From positions 29,030,445 to 29,094,444 of the forward strand of contig OU744446.1 in assembly GCA_916610825.1 (NCBI GenBank): a DNA stretch of 64,000 bases, given 5' to 3'. A program made the position numbers and the translations under genes. Each line of letters starts with the position of its first letter. The first letter of the stretch is position 1. The DNA is from Haliclystus octoradiatus. Lineage: Eukaryota; Cnidaria; Staurozoa; Stauromedusae; Haliclystidae. Below the pieces are notes generated by a model. The model did no database searches. It worked only from the letters and a program-made list of their open reading frames with translations, and was not told the DNA's origin. Below are positions 53,448 to 64,000 of this stretch, piece by piece.

Positions 53448-56400
53448 TCATTGTTGGAAATTAACTGAATATCCACCGCTTGTTGAGTCTTGTTGTACTT
53501 TAAAATTATTTGTTGATAAACCGAAAGGTTTTAATACCATGTTTCCTAGTTCTTTAAGTTTATCTAGAAAGGAAAATTTAGCATTTTAAACTAAGGAGAA
53601 AAGAGTAAGTTGTTTGTACTTCCTGCAAAAGTTCATCGGAACTTCTAGGAATAGCACAGTATACCTGTAATCAAATATTCAATTATTCACCAAAGCACAT
53701 CCAACCTTATCAAGTGACAACCAAAGGGTGCTTTACACAATTATTCAAATTTTGATTTCCCCAAGTCCAGCAAAAATGATATTTTACAAGCTCATTCCAG
53801 ATAAGAAATTTTAGTATAACGCCAAAAGCAGCACTGTCTATATCTGATGCTTGGAGAATTTCACAACCTTTGCATTCATCCAAATTATACTGATTGTGAT
53901 ACCAGAAAAACATTAATGGTATATGCTTTCCTACCCATCATCTCTGCCTTTAACTTTTCATTTTTCTCATTAATTTCATTTGGTAATCTCTGGAACAAAA
54001 AATATGAAAGATTGATTAAAAGAAAATAGTTTTGCAATGCACAAAATAACAAGAGTACAAGCTGCTTTGAAAACTGAAGAGAGCTTTAATTACCGCCAAT
54101 AAATTAAGGAAATTGTATAGGGGACTGGCAAAGATTTAGGTCTTGTAAAGCCTGGCCTGCTATATTGTGATAAGCTGTTTTGATAATAACTTTGCATTTG
54201 GAGCTTGGAAAAGGTATATTCGTGTCTCACGGACAGGGTGATGGGGGAAAATGTGGGAATTCCAGGACTCAGTTCAAAAAGGGAAAGGAAAAAATTGAAA
54301 GTGCAAGATATTTAACAATATTTTAGGGTTCTCAAATCACTGAGAATGAACATTTCTGTTTTATTTGGTCTTAAAATTTCTAGAAAATTTCAAGTTTTTG
54401 CCACATATTGATGAGTATATCACATAAATTGCTAGCCTGCGTTACAGACCGCGATTCATTCACAAAAGAATAGGGTCTGTGTGAATTGCTCGGTTTCTCT
54501 GTCCGGGCCTCGTATCAGAATAAGATTGATGTCACATAATTATGCAAGATTAAGATGATTCTCACTGGGATTCTCACATTACTTTGTTCACTTCAGTTGA
54601 CATGATTGCAATAAGTTCTATTTTAGGCTTTGTAGCTATGACAATTAATTGATCGAACGGAGGTGATGAATTTATTATCTAAGAACAATAGATTTACCAG
54701 GCATCGATCAGAAACTTCCGCTCTACGTTTTTGTAGAGTGGCTGGACAGAGAACTGTGCAAAACACACAGACCCTATTCTTTTGTGAATGAATCGCGGTC
54801 TGTAAACGCAGAATAATAAATTGCTGGCTTCATTCAAATTCATACACAATTGTCAAAATAAAGAACAATTTATGAACAGAAAATAGAATCCTGGAAATAA
54901 TTTTTATCAAACCCTGCTTATTTAAGCCTTTGTACCTAAAAAGATCTTCCAGTGGCCTATCATATATTTGATTTTAGATTGGGGATTTATTTGGAGTATC
55001 TAAGCTACAAAGGATCTTACCGAGAGCCATTGCTCTATAAATAGATGGCTCCGACCTTATCAGCTGAGAAATATACCCGGGTATGCGATGCCTCAGATAC
55101 AATAAAAATTCCCTCAAAGTCAACTCTGCAATTACTTTATCTGAACATCAAAACGAGTACTATATTTGTGGTGGCTGAATAGCTAAATAAATAGTCCAGA
55201 GGGATTTGCATTGTAATTAGTTGCAGCACTTTGCTGGCAGGGTTCAACAAAATGTTTAGCCTTCTGGAATCCTAGTGGCATTTCAACATTTTCCTGTGAG
55301 TGTGGACTTCTTTGACCAAAAAATCATTAAAAATATCATCTAGATTTTTTCTGAACTTGATCTAACATTGCAGAATCTAGGATTCAAGGATTGCTACTTT
55401 TGTCGGACCCTGTCTGCTGGGCATTGGCATTAGAATTTGACAATAGGCTGATATGTCATGGGTATGGGTTGATCATGGGTATGGTCATGGGTTGTTCCCG
55501 CCTTCTGTGGCGATGGACGTGTCTATTACGCGCTCCTAACACAGATCATATAGAAGTCACGTTTTTGCATTTGATTTTCTTAAAATATTTACATTTTAAC
55601 CATGTTTTTATCCTTTATATGTTTTTAAGTTTTATATTATATGTTTATGCTTTCAATAAGTTTCTGCAAGTTATCTTTTACAATATTATGATTATTGATC
55701 AAACTCGGAGATTTGTCAACAATGGTTAACTTAACATATAGCCGAGATGAGTTATTACAATTAAATCATTCAAGATCTGCGCACAAACATATACTACTAT
55801 TGGATTGTCCTAGAAGAAAGAAATCAAAATGCAGGAGAGGAGGTCAGAAAATTAGGATAATAAAGTTTTTGAGGTCAATCAGGAAATCTTCGATCATAAA
55901 AACACAATCAGTATGTAAAAAGATTAGTAATTGGAAAACTTGTACAAACAAAACATACAATATTGATGTGATTGTTTCTCAGCAACGACAGAAAATAATA
56001 GGAAACAATAGGTGCAGTGAACAGTCAAATCTTACTAAAATACATCCATTGAAAGGAAGTTTGACAAATCACAATCATCTATTCAAAACAATTACGTTTA
56101 CCCTACTTAATGTCCGATCACTCAACAACAAATCAGCTGTTGTTAACGACTTTATTGTCGACAATGATATTGACATAATGGCCATAACAGAGACATGGTT
56201 GTTGCCAGGCAACACAAATGGGTTTATTATATCTGACACAACGCCCAATGGTTATACGTTAAACATAGTGCAAGAGAGGGACGTGGTGGTGGAGTCGGAA
56301 TCGTTTACAAGACATCATTAGACATCAAAATTGTAGCATCGAGAAAATTCAGCTCCTTTGAGTACATGACCGCAATATTTTCAACACCAACTGGACCAAT

Positions 56401-59400
56401 ACAAATGATTTCTTTATATCGGCCACCCCCTTCTCAAAAGAACAAACTATCATTTGGAATGTTCTTCTCTGAGTTCACCACTTTACTTGAACTGATAACA
56501 TCAAGCACAGGATGCTCTAGCCTTATTATCGCTGGAGATTTCAACATACATGTAGATAATACCAGGAACACTGACGCTATAAAGTTTATCCAACTCTTGG
56601 ACACTTTCAATCTTGTTCAAAACGTAACAGAAGTAACACATCAAAAAAACCACACCCTAGATCTCATCATCACTAGGAAAGGTGAACAAATATTAAGTAC
56701 AGTATTTCTTTCAGATCCCCAAATATCTGATCATGTAGCTGTAAATTGCAAATTGCATATCAATAAATCCCAGAAGCCGAAAAAACAACTTACTTTGCGT
56801 AACATCAAGAGCATCAGCATTGAAAATTTGAACTCAGATATTGCCCGATGCACCACCGTCGAAATTGTTCCCACTGATGGTAACATCGATGAACTTGTTA
56901 CTCACTATGAAAATTCTCTACGCAGTATACTGAACATTCATGCACCCCTAAGAACAAAAACAATCATAATTCGACCAGCTGCTCCTTGGCTCACCTCAGA
57001 AATCCGGTTAGCTAAAGTTGAAAGACGGCGAAGGGAGAGAAAATGGAGAGGAAATAGACTTACAGTCCATAAAATACTGTACAAAGAACAATCTGTCTTA
57101 GTCAATAAATTGATATCAGAGGCAAAAACAGAATATTACTCCAATCTAATCTACAATGCCAAAAATGATCAAAAACAACTGTTTGGAATCGTCAAAGGCA
57201 TAACCAAAGAAAAGAGTAATGACGAATATCCTGCAGCCAGCAACCCAAACGATCTTGCTGATAATTTTGCTGATTATTTTCAGTCAAAAATTACTAGTAT
57301 CAGAGATGTTCTTGCACAAGAGCGCAATGAAAGAGTCAACCCATTTCCAGATGACACGCTACCACCATCAAATAGCACACTGCATTCGTTTACACCTGTG
57401 ACATGTGATGAAGTATCCCTGCTTACGAAGAAGCTAGCAAACAAGTCATGTGACTTAGATCCACTACCAGCTGTACTAATGAAAACCTGTATTAGCACTT
57501 TGAATCCAGCATTTACTAACATAATAAATGCATCAACTAAATCTGCCTTTGTCCCTACTTCTATGAAAAATGCCATTCTTCAATCTCGTTTAAAAAAGCC
57601 ATCCATGAACACAGCAGAATATCAAAATTTCCGTCCAATTTCAAATCTAAAGTTTATTAGTAAAGCAACAGAGAAAGTAGTTGCCCAGCAAATTTATCAA
57701 TATATGACAATCAATAGCTTACATGAGAAATTCCAATCTGCTTACAAGATCTATCACAGCACAGAGACGGCATTGATTAGAGTCCATAATGATATTTTGC
57801 ATTCACTTGACACCAGAAAATCTGTGCTCCTCTTACTCCTCGATCTATCGGCTGCGTTCGACACGGTTGATCATAACATTCTTTTGTACCGTTTACAACA
57901 TAGATTTGGAATCTCTGGTCAAGCACATAGCTGGCTTCAATCCTATATTAACGAACGATCATTTACAGTTCATGTTGCTGATGGAATTTCTGCAAAGAAG
58001 CAATTTAAGTCAGGTGTTCCGCAAGGAAGTGTTTTAGGGCCACTCCTATTCATCATGTATATATCACCATTAGGTGATATAATAAGAAACCATGACATTT
58101 GCTACCATCTATATGCTGATGACATACAGCTATATACTGACTTTGATTCAACTTCTACAATTGATACACTTAATGCAAAATCTCGAATTGAAAAACTGTG
58201 TAAAAGAAATTGAGGCTTGGATGACATGGAACAACCTAAAGCTTAACATGGAAAAGACTGAGTTCATAGTGATAAATGATAAGCCTCAAGATGATCCTCT
58301 ATTACAAACCATCAACTTATGTAATAAATTAATTCCAAAACAATCAAAAGTCCGGAACATCGGTATAATAATGAATTCGACAATGTCAATGGATCATCAC
58401 ATCAATAACATTTGCAGAACATGCTTTTATCATTTGAGGAATGTCAGTAGAATCAGGAGATATCTCACAAAAAAATCAACAGAATCTCTGATCCATGCTC
58501 TGATAACTACTCGGCTGGATTTTTGCAATGCGTTGCTATATGGTGTCCCAAAAAAATACATCGAAAAACTGCAAAGAACTCAAAACACAGCAGCGAGAAT
58601 TGTAGCCCTTGCTGGAAAATACAATCATATTACACCAATATTACAAAGTTTACATTGGCTACCAATAGAACAAAGAATTGTATTCAAAGTGTTAGTGATA
58701 ACGTTCAAAGCAATTCACAATCTGGCACCTACATACATTTCACACTTTATGAACCTAGAAGATCACTAAGGTCTAAAAACAGTAATACTCTGAATTTTAA
58801 ATTGTACAAACTATGCCGTTATGGCGGAAGAATTTTTAGCCATGCTGCCCCCGCCGTGTGGAACAATCTCGCAGTAGAAGCAAAATATGCAATAACAATT
58901 GAAACTTTTAAACAACTAATAAAAACGAGTCTTTTTAAAATTGCTTTTAAATGTTAAAATATTTACAGTATATTTCTTAACCAACTTTTAACTTATTTAC
59001 ACTACTGTTTGAAGTAATAAAAAATAAAATAAAATATATATATATTTATAATATTATAACATGTAAAGCGCTATTGAGCAACTATTGGAAATAGCGCTCT
59101 ATAAATAAATAAAGTTTATTATTATTATTATTATTATGCAAACACCGTAGGCTACATTGGTAATTTGGTACGCTGCCTTAAGTCTGAGGTCAGATAATTG
59201 AGCAACTTCTCTAATATAAGAAGAACAGTCTTCCTCCAATCGTTTATATTACTTTATGATACCCCCCTGGAAATGCACTGTGTGTACACAAAATTATTTC
59301 TAGTTCTAAACAAAAGCAATCACAATAATTCCAATGCATGCTACAATTACCATCACTGCTTCTCCCGCAACTTGACATTTAGGATCCCTCTCCAAAATAA

Positions 59401-61993
59401 ATTTGTAATCTAAACAGAACACAACATGATCAATCACTAACAAGTTGTGATGTGTAGGTATGATAACTTGATAACTTGATAACTTCAAAAAAATGGCAAC
59501 AAAAATGGCGACAGTCACAACACAGTCACATTTCCTAATTCATGCATGAGAATAAAGCTCAGTCAAAGGGAGGAAAATGCAATCAAAACAATATCTAGAT
59601 TAGTGGTGTTTCCTTCGTTTTGGAGCTGATAGGGAAGGAAGAAATCATGTAGACTAGCCTATGTTCAGACATCTTTTTCTTCTTCACATAGTCCGTTTCC
59701 GACGAGTGACACATACTAAGTATTTGTACTGAATTTGTATTAAATAAATTACGTAATGTCTTCATTAGCTAATCACAACTTATATATGTACTACCATATG
59801 AATGGTAGTGAAAAGAACCATCAGTACGCTAAATTCGGCAACAATGCGCAGACAAACTATACAAAGAAAACGTATGTCTGCACGTAGGCTACATATAGAC
59901 ATAATGGCAATAAGTATTATTGAGCATACCTTCCAATGCATCTTCTAGTTTTTCTAGCTTTTCATAAGCAGCAGCTCTTCTGAGTCTTGCCTTTTGATAA
60001 TCTGGTTGAATTTCCAGAGCTGCAAAATAATCACATGCAGTGTAACCGGTATATAACAGCCAGCTATGAGGGGTAGACAAATTGACCATCATGTGCAGGT
60101 TTCCTTTATATACAGGGTTGATTCAATAAAAATTCAATTCTAGACATACCAACAGTGACCACTATAGACAGGTGGCCATTGTAAAGAGGTGACTGTTATA
60201 ACAGGTTTGACTGTAGCACATTTCTCGCAGCTCTAATTAATACTCTACGGTGGAATGAGCAATTTGGGACTGTTGACCCTAACAGAACACCAAGAAGAAA
60301 TATATCAAGTTAATGTGAATCTATGATGTGTACAGTCAGACTTGGCTGTAAATTATAAAGAATGGAGAACTAAGAACTTTGAAATTATTGAAAGGGAAAC
60401 TATTTTCCTGTTTTCTTGTGTCCAGCAAGTATGTCTCCCGCATTTAGGCTTAATAATATTGGGCTATATTTTCTTCCCCAGCTTATTTTAAATTTATATA
60501 TTGTACATCAAATCATTATGTGGGACTTTCTCAATCTTTACTGCATACCCTGAACACCAGAGCCATCTATTTACAAGAGTTGGGACACGCTTTCATGTGC
60601 CGCTATCGTCTCCAATTGGACAGATGCCAGTCACGTGATGTTTGGATGCTATCTTTGTTCTTTCGGGAACAGGTTCTCAATTATTTCAAGTGAAACGCGC
60701 AAAAAAATACAATACAATATGGCTGAAAAAACACACAACATTCTCCTGCACATGCGCACTGTTAAAAACGTGCTCGGGTTCAGGCAAAAAGAAACAAAAA
60801 TGGCATGAGTGTCCCAATTCTTGAAAATAGATGGCTCTGCTGAACACTGGTTAAGGAATGAGGAGAATGAGCCAGAGTCTAAAAAAGAATTAGCCTTAAA
60901 GGAGTCCTTGATAAATCTTAATATTTTTCTTCCCGATTTTATGTTGACGTTTGAATGTGGCATTTGGTTTACCGGTGGGAGTTTTGAAACTGCAAAGTTC
61001 TATGAAATCTCAGTTAAATCCGATATTTATCAATCAAGTATAGCCAGTTATTAATAATGAGTAGAAAGGATGTAATTAATTCATTATTGCGCAGAGAATT
61101 GTCAATTGAAATGTTTTATTGTATAATCAAACCTTTTGTCGCATCATCTACGCAAGGTTGGTATTCTTCCTACAAAAGCAAATACATTAAGTGTAATGTA
61201 GACACGTGTGAAAGTTTTGAACACAAACGAGTATTGTAAATTGAACTTCCAGTCAAGTGCTTTCTGAATTTTGATTCAAAAAACTTAAGAAACAATCTCT
61301 AATTAGTATAAATCTTCGCATTTTGTAATGACAAAAATTTTTAATATCATCATATAAAGGACAAACTGAAAATTTCAAAAATCCAGATCTGTCTGCTGGT
61401 AATTCATTTTAGTCTAGTCGTTAATGACAAAATAATTCCTCTGAAGTCTACTGGTGGCGATTAATGGCCAGAAACAAGCTATCTTATGCAGAGTTACAAT
61501 TTGTAACATCGTTATTTTATCTAGTTAAATGTCAATTTTAATTATATTTTCCCGGCAGTACTTACCAAATAAAAACAACACGCCGCTCTATTTGAATACA
61601 ACACAGAAATATCTTTTTGGAAATACTTAGGGCATATATCAAGACCTTTTGAATAAGCCGCAATTGCATCTTCAAAATCTGGAAAATTCAAGACAGGATT
61701 AAAGTTAGATTAAATTGTGATAAAAAACATCACATTCAGGATTTACTTTTCCAATTAAAAGTCCATACCACTTTCTTTGAAGAGACCATTTCCTTCTTGC
61801 TTGTATTCTACAGCCTGTTCATGTCGTTCCTAAATTAAATATCAAAATATTTTATCAGCCTTGAATGACAATATTATTATCTATATTTTCATTTTTTAGA
61901 ATTTTTTGATAATTGCAAGTTTTGTCTGGGACATATATACCAGATTGAGTCTTTCATCAGTCAGGTTTATGGAAAAACTCGAGAATGTCGTCT
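53448..61993 (-). CDS. TTC1: TTC1 (tetratricopeptide repeat protein 1), eight exons seen, N-terminus missing
   Basis: TTC1 is a small cytosolic TPR adaptor reported to bind Hsp70/Hsp90-type chaperones. Exons: 61993-61941, 61829-61769, 61678-61566, 61169-61133, 60019-59930, 59409-59351, 53989-53935, 53563-53448. Phases match at every junction, giving 193 residues plus TGA. Family blocks in order are [27 protein letters not shown] (TPR1), [41 protein letters not shown] (TPR2), [32 protein letters not shown] (TPR3), [18 protein letters not shown], and the conserved end [16 protein letters not shown]. Human TTC1 is about 292 aa, so roughly 100 acidic, poorly conserved N-terminal residues remain unplaced above 61993. 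The intron between the sixth and seventh exons holds the LINE. Confidence 0.93.
54434..54815. mobile_element. Inverted-repeat element, 382 bp, 10-bp flanking repeats
   Basis: Arms of about 45 bp, nearly perfect (TACAGACCGCGATTCATTCA... through AATAGGGTCTGTGTG), face each other. Identical 10-bp repeats ATAAATTGCT flank it (54424-54433, 54816-54825). The extreme ends (AGCCTGCG / TATTCTGCG) match poorly. It is possibly Mutator-like by duplication length. It lies in a TTC1 intron. Confidence 0.68.
55238..55412. mobile_element. hAT MITE, CAGGGTC ends, 175 bp
   Basis: Ends are CAGGGTTCAACAAAAT and, inverted, CAGGGTCCGACAAAAG. Flanking 8-bp repeats TTTGCTGG / TCTGCTGG differ at one base. Internal TTCTGGAATCCTAG-type blocks are shared with the copies at 28.2, 47.5 and 52.4 kb. 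Confidence 0.8.
55695..59137 (+). mobile_element. CR1/L2-like non-LTR retrotransposon (LINE), nearly full ORF2, frameshifted
   Basis: The plus-strand element carries an apurinic-type endonuclease ([29 protein letters not shown], then DLIITR, about 56100-56700). A reverse transcriptase follows ([41 protein letters not shown], about 57620-58140). The C-terminal APAVWNNL block of CR1/L2/Rex1-type elements is present. A 3' stem-loop (AGCGCTATTGAGC ... ATAGCGCT) and an (ATT)n tail end at 59137. Frame changes near 56270, 58185 and 58735 disable it. No separate ORF1 is recognised and the 5' edge is unclear. It sits antisense in a TTC1 intron. Confidence 0.9.
56366..58213 (+). pseudogene. LINE ORF2 core: endonuclease C-half and reverse transcriptase
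   Basis: A single open frame of 615 codons covers the second half of the endonuclease ([19 protein letters not shown]) and the RT palm. The [17 protein letters not shown] and [11 protein letters not shown] boxes hold the catalytic aspartates. The N-terminal endonuclease portion lies in another frame upstream (55695-56321), and the C-terminal region continues in two other frames to 58957. Confidence 0.88.
59649..59893 (+). repeat. MITE with GTGCAGACA-type inverted ends, copy 2
   Basis: It starts GTAGACTAGCCTATGTTCAG and ends TATGTCTGCACGTAGGCTAC. It lies 37 bp past the donor of TTC1 exon 60019-59930. Confidence 0.65.
60038..60213 (-). mobile_element. Tigger-like MITE, 176 bp, beside a TTC1 splice acceptor
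   Basis: The ends and internal blocks of the family are clear. One flank is TA, the other now TG. In the TTC1 reading direction it ends 18 bp before exon 60019-59930, so the polypyrimidine tract and branch point must lie in that gap or within the MITE. Confidence 0.8.
60558..60839. mobile_element. hAT MITE, CAGAGCC ends, 282 bp
   Basis: Ends CAGAGCCATCTATTTACAAG and, inverted, CAGAGCCATCTATTTTCAAG continue as similar arms (GTTGGGACAC / ATTGGGACAC). A perfect 8-bp duplication CTGAACAC (60550-60557, 60840-60847) flanks it. It lies in a TTC1 intron. A tiny remnant with the same ends is at about 55022-55050. Confidence 0.88.
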
Positions 61994-63127
61994 CTATTTA
62001 GCTGAGAATGCTTGTTCAAAAAACTTCCTAGCTACGCTCGCATAACATCCCACAATCCACATCAGTTAGGTTACACAGTTTTGTCGGTGACGATTTGGGA
62101 TTTAAGTATTTTTTAGTCTGTGATTCGTCCAGGAGACACCTGGGTGTGACCTCATAAAAGGCATCTGACATTACCGAAAGCAATTCTGCATGAATTTCCG
62201 CACATTTATAAGGACTGATAGATCATGTTCCCTCCCTGTGCAGAGTTCAATCTTTGCGTGCTGGGGCCCAGCCAAGTTGCCAACTATGTTAGGCCCTAGA
62301 CCCCTAGGCCTATTTAAGAAATAATTTTCAACGAAGACATTTGATCTGAATACTATGAAGCCGAATTAGGGTCAAAATTTGATTAACATGTTGATGATGT
62401 GTTTCACATGGCGATAATGTGTTTTCACATGGCGATGATGTATATTCCTGAATCGATGTAGGAAAGTAGCCTGCGAGCAGACCTTAATACAGGATCAAAA
62501 TCTATTTTCCTTGTTCGTCCCCTCGAACTCTGGCAACAAAACGGCATTATTTGGCAAGCTATTGGACGTTTTAAATAAAATAAAAGTGGAAAGTATTTAG
62601 CTAACATGATTGTCGACACCATTTTGTCATTACTTTTCCTTCAATAAATTTTAAACTTGACAAATTTTGCCTTCCGTGTTCCTCCATTTCGTTGTAGGCC
62701 TATAAAGTCCTTCCTCGCTTGTATGTTAGAAAAATCCGTCAAAACGATTGCTAATTCTCCGAAATAATTTCTAGAAGGTTCTGACATGCTGCTTGTCTAG
62801 ACAGTGGGACACTGGCAACAAGCATTGCTAAAATCCCTACAAAAATGCTAAAAATAGACCTGGTAAACTGTAGAAATGTTTGTTGTCATTTTTATTGCGA
62901 TAATCTTTTTGCTGGTGCAAGTTGATTGAGGTCTACCAACTTTACTATTGTAACTTCCATTGTGTAGATCGACCAATGGCTGTCATTCCCAGTGTTTTTG
63001 CTCTTGCGCTGACAACCATTGGCCAACAAACAATCGAAAAATCTGTAGCCTGGAGTCTAGACTGTCAATCAACATTCAACAAAGGTACAGAGCTCAGAGG
63101 TTACAAGAGGCAAGACATTTTCAATTA
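61994..63127. other. Upstream of the first recognised TTC1 exon
   Basis: The missing N-terminal TTC1 exons and promoter should lie here or beyond. I could not support any exon. A short imperfect direct repeat (TTTCACATGGCGATAATGTG-type) is at about 62400-62440. Confidence 0.4.
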
Positions 63128-63136
63128 AATTTATTA

Positions 63137-63919
63137 CGAAGTGGATAATGTTCCGGCTGCCGGAATCCTGATTACTAGCGATAATGTTCCGTGCATCTTT
63201 TGCGCATGCGTTATCTGTTGTCTGCTTTTCTCTCACATTAGTTCAACATGCAATGGCGACGGATGGTCCTGTTCCTCGACCACGTTAATATTACAATTCT
63301 GTTTATCTGTTTATTCTGTATAAAAGAATTTAAAATGAAAGCATTTTATATGAGAGATTCACGATGCTAAATACCACACCAAAGGTGCTCCTAAACTTAT
63401 AGAAAAAGCGAACAAACTCGTCTTCGATTTTGAGATGCAGAGTTTTGACTTTCGGTATAGCCTACTTCAAATCAGAATTAGTAGACATATAGCACCAGTT
63501 ACAGGAGAAGAAAATAGCTAATAAGTTATTATCCCAAATTATTACAATCACCAAAGTAAAAATGTTTTGAAATGTTATTAGCCTACATAAATATTCTCTG
63601 AAACCTTCAGAACGCCAAATAAATGTCACGACACTCAAATATTGAAAACGCTGGGCCACGTCGCTGAAAACTTCGATAAATCAAACACAGAATAAAATTA
63701 TGAATGCACAGATATGCTGAATATCGTTTCTGTCTTATAATTATTCCAAAACAGTCGATCCAATCTACGATGCTATGAATTCTTTTACAAATTATTCAAG
63801 ATTTAATTTGGATCGATCGACACGTCCATGTTTACTATCTATATACGCATGCGCAATGGACGCACAGAACATTATCTTTTGAGAACAACTTTCCGGCAGC
63901 CGGAACAATATCCACCGCG
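63137..63919. mobile_element. Mutator-like (MULE-type) MITE, 783 bp, 9-bp TSD
   Basis: Long inverted ends of about 85-90 bp (CGAAGTGGATAATGTTCCGG / CGCGGTGGATATTGTTCCGG, continuing through GCTGCCGGAA and GCGCATGCG) are bracketed by a perfect 9-bp repeat AATTTATTA (63128-63136, 63920-63928). Long TIRs with a 9-bp duplication fit the Mutator superfamily. No transposase is visible. Confidence 0.82.
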
Positions 63920-64000
63920 AATTTATTACTTTTGAAGTTGACAAGGATTTGTATCATTGTAGCCTATGTCTGATTTGAGCATTTATGATTTATGAAGAGA

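Noticed and set aside
53710-53913. TTC1 C-terminal exon suggested by DLG...PFG words
   Set aside because: It needs a base change and has no splice acceptor. The true last exon at 53563-53448 has the full [16 protein letters not shown] block.
59930-60250. Tigger-like MITE interrupting a TTC1 exon, since removing it joins flanks in a frame that fits TPR spacing
   Set aside because: A 37-nt exon at 61169-61133 supplies exactly the missing TPR segment with correct phases (0 to 1), so exon 60019-59930 starts normally at its TTTTGCAG acceptor. The joined frame was coincidence.
62922-63148. Overlapping ORFs of 62-68 aa on the plus strand
   Set aside because: Two frames are open over the same bases with no splice context or recognisable motif. 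They are probably chance ORFs.
63141-63323. 60-aa ORF near the right end
   Set aside because: It lies within the inverted end of the Mutator-like element and has no protein-like features.

Overview
This window is AT-rich nuclear DNA from an animal. Many-exon genes with GT-AG introns, a ciliary gene (CFAP65), and CR1/L2-type LINE, Ty3/gypsy, hAT, Mutator-like and Tigger-like repeats together suggest a non-vertebrate, probably marine, metazoan. The sequence alone does not place it to phylum. Nothing bacterial, viral or CRISPR-like is present.

Four genes were assembled exon by exon, checking splice dinucleotides and intron phase at every junction. (1) CFAP65, a ciliary protein built of ASH/MSP-type domains, runs on the minus strand from about 39.05 kb past the left edge. 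37 consecutive exons (1219 codons) keep one open frame, and the C-terminal part lies outside the window. (2) An unrecognised six-exon gene on the minus strand (42612-43757) could encode 165 aa. (3) An SLC29-family equilibrative nucleoside transporter (ENT) lies on the plus strand (43767-52718; 15 exons, 501 aa) head-to-head with gene 2, with 9 bp between the two start codons. (4) TTC1, a TPR co-chaperone-type protein, lies on the minus strand (53448-61993; eight exons, 193 aa plus stop) and converges on the transporter. Its N-terminal exons were not found.

Most of the remaining DNA is mobile elements, largely inside introns. CFAP65 intron 1 holds a 4.26-kb Ty3/gypsy element in antisense with a perfect 5-bp target-site duplication (TSD), a broken pol and an internal deletion. 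TTC1 has a nearly full-length CR1/L2-like LINE in an intron, and a 5'-truncated sister copy lies between CFAP65 and gene 2. Non-autonomous DNA transposons are dense: a 177-bp Tigger-like MITE (TA TSD), several hAT families with perfect 8-bp TSDs (1352, 832, 282, 175 and only 53 bp), two Mutator-like elements (9- and 10-bp TSDs), an ACCAAAACCATGA-ended MITE and foldbacks.

The most striking signal is a family of self-complementary elements made of the palindrome GTTCATGAAC, often at 11-bp spacing, with ends like CCCCTGCGAAAAACAG. I see more than 30 copies or fragments between 1 and 52.1 kb and none that I recognise from 52.1 to 64 kb. I do not recognise it as a named family, and it is the best candidate here for something undescribed.
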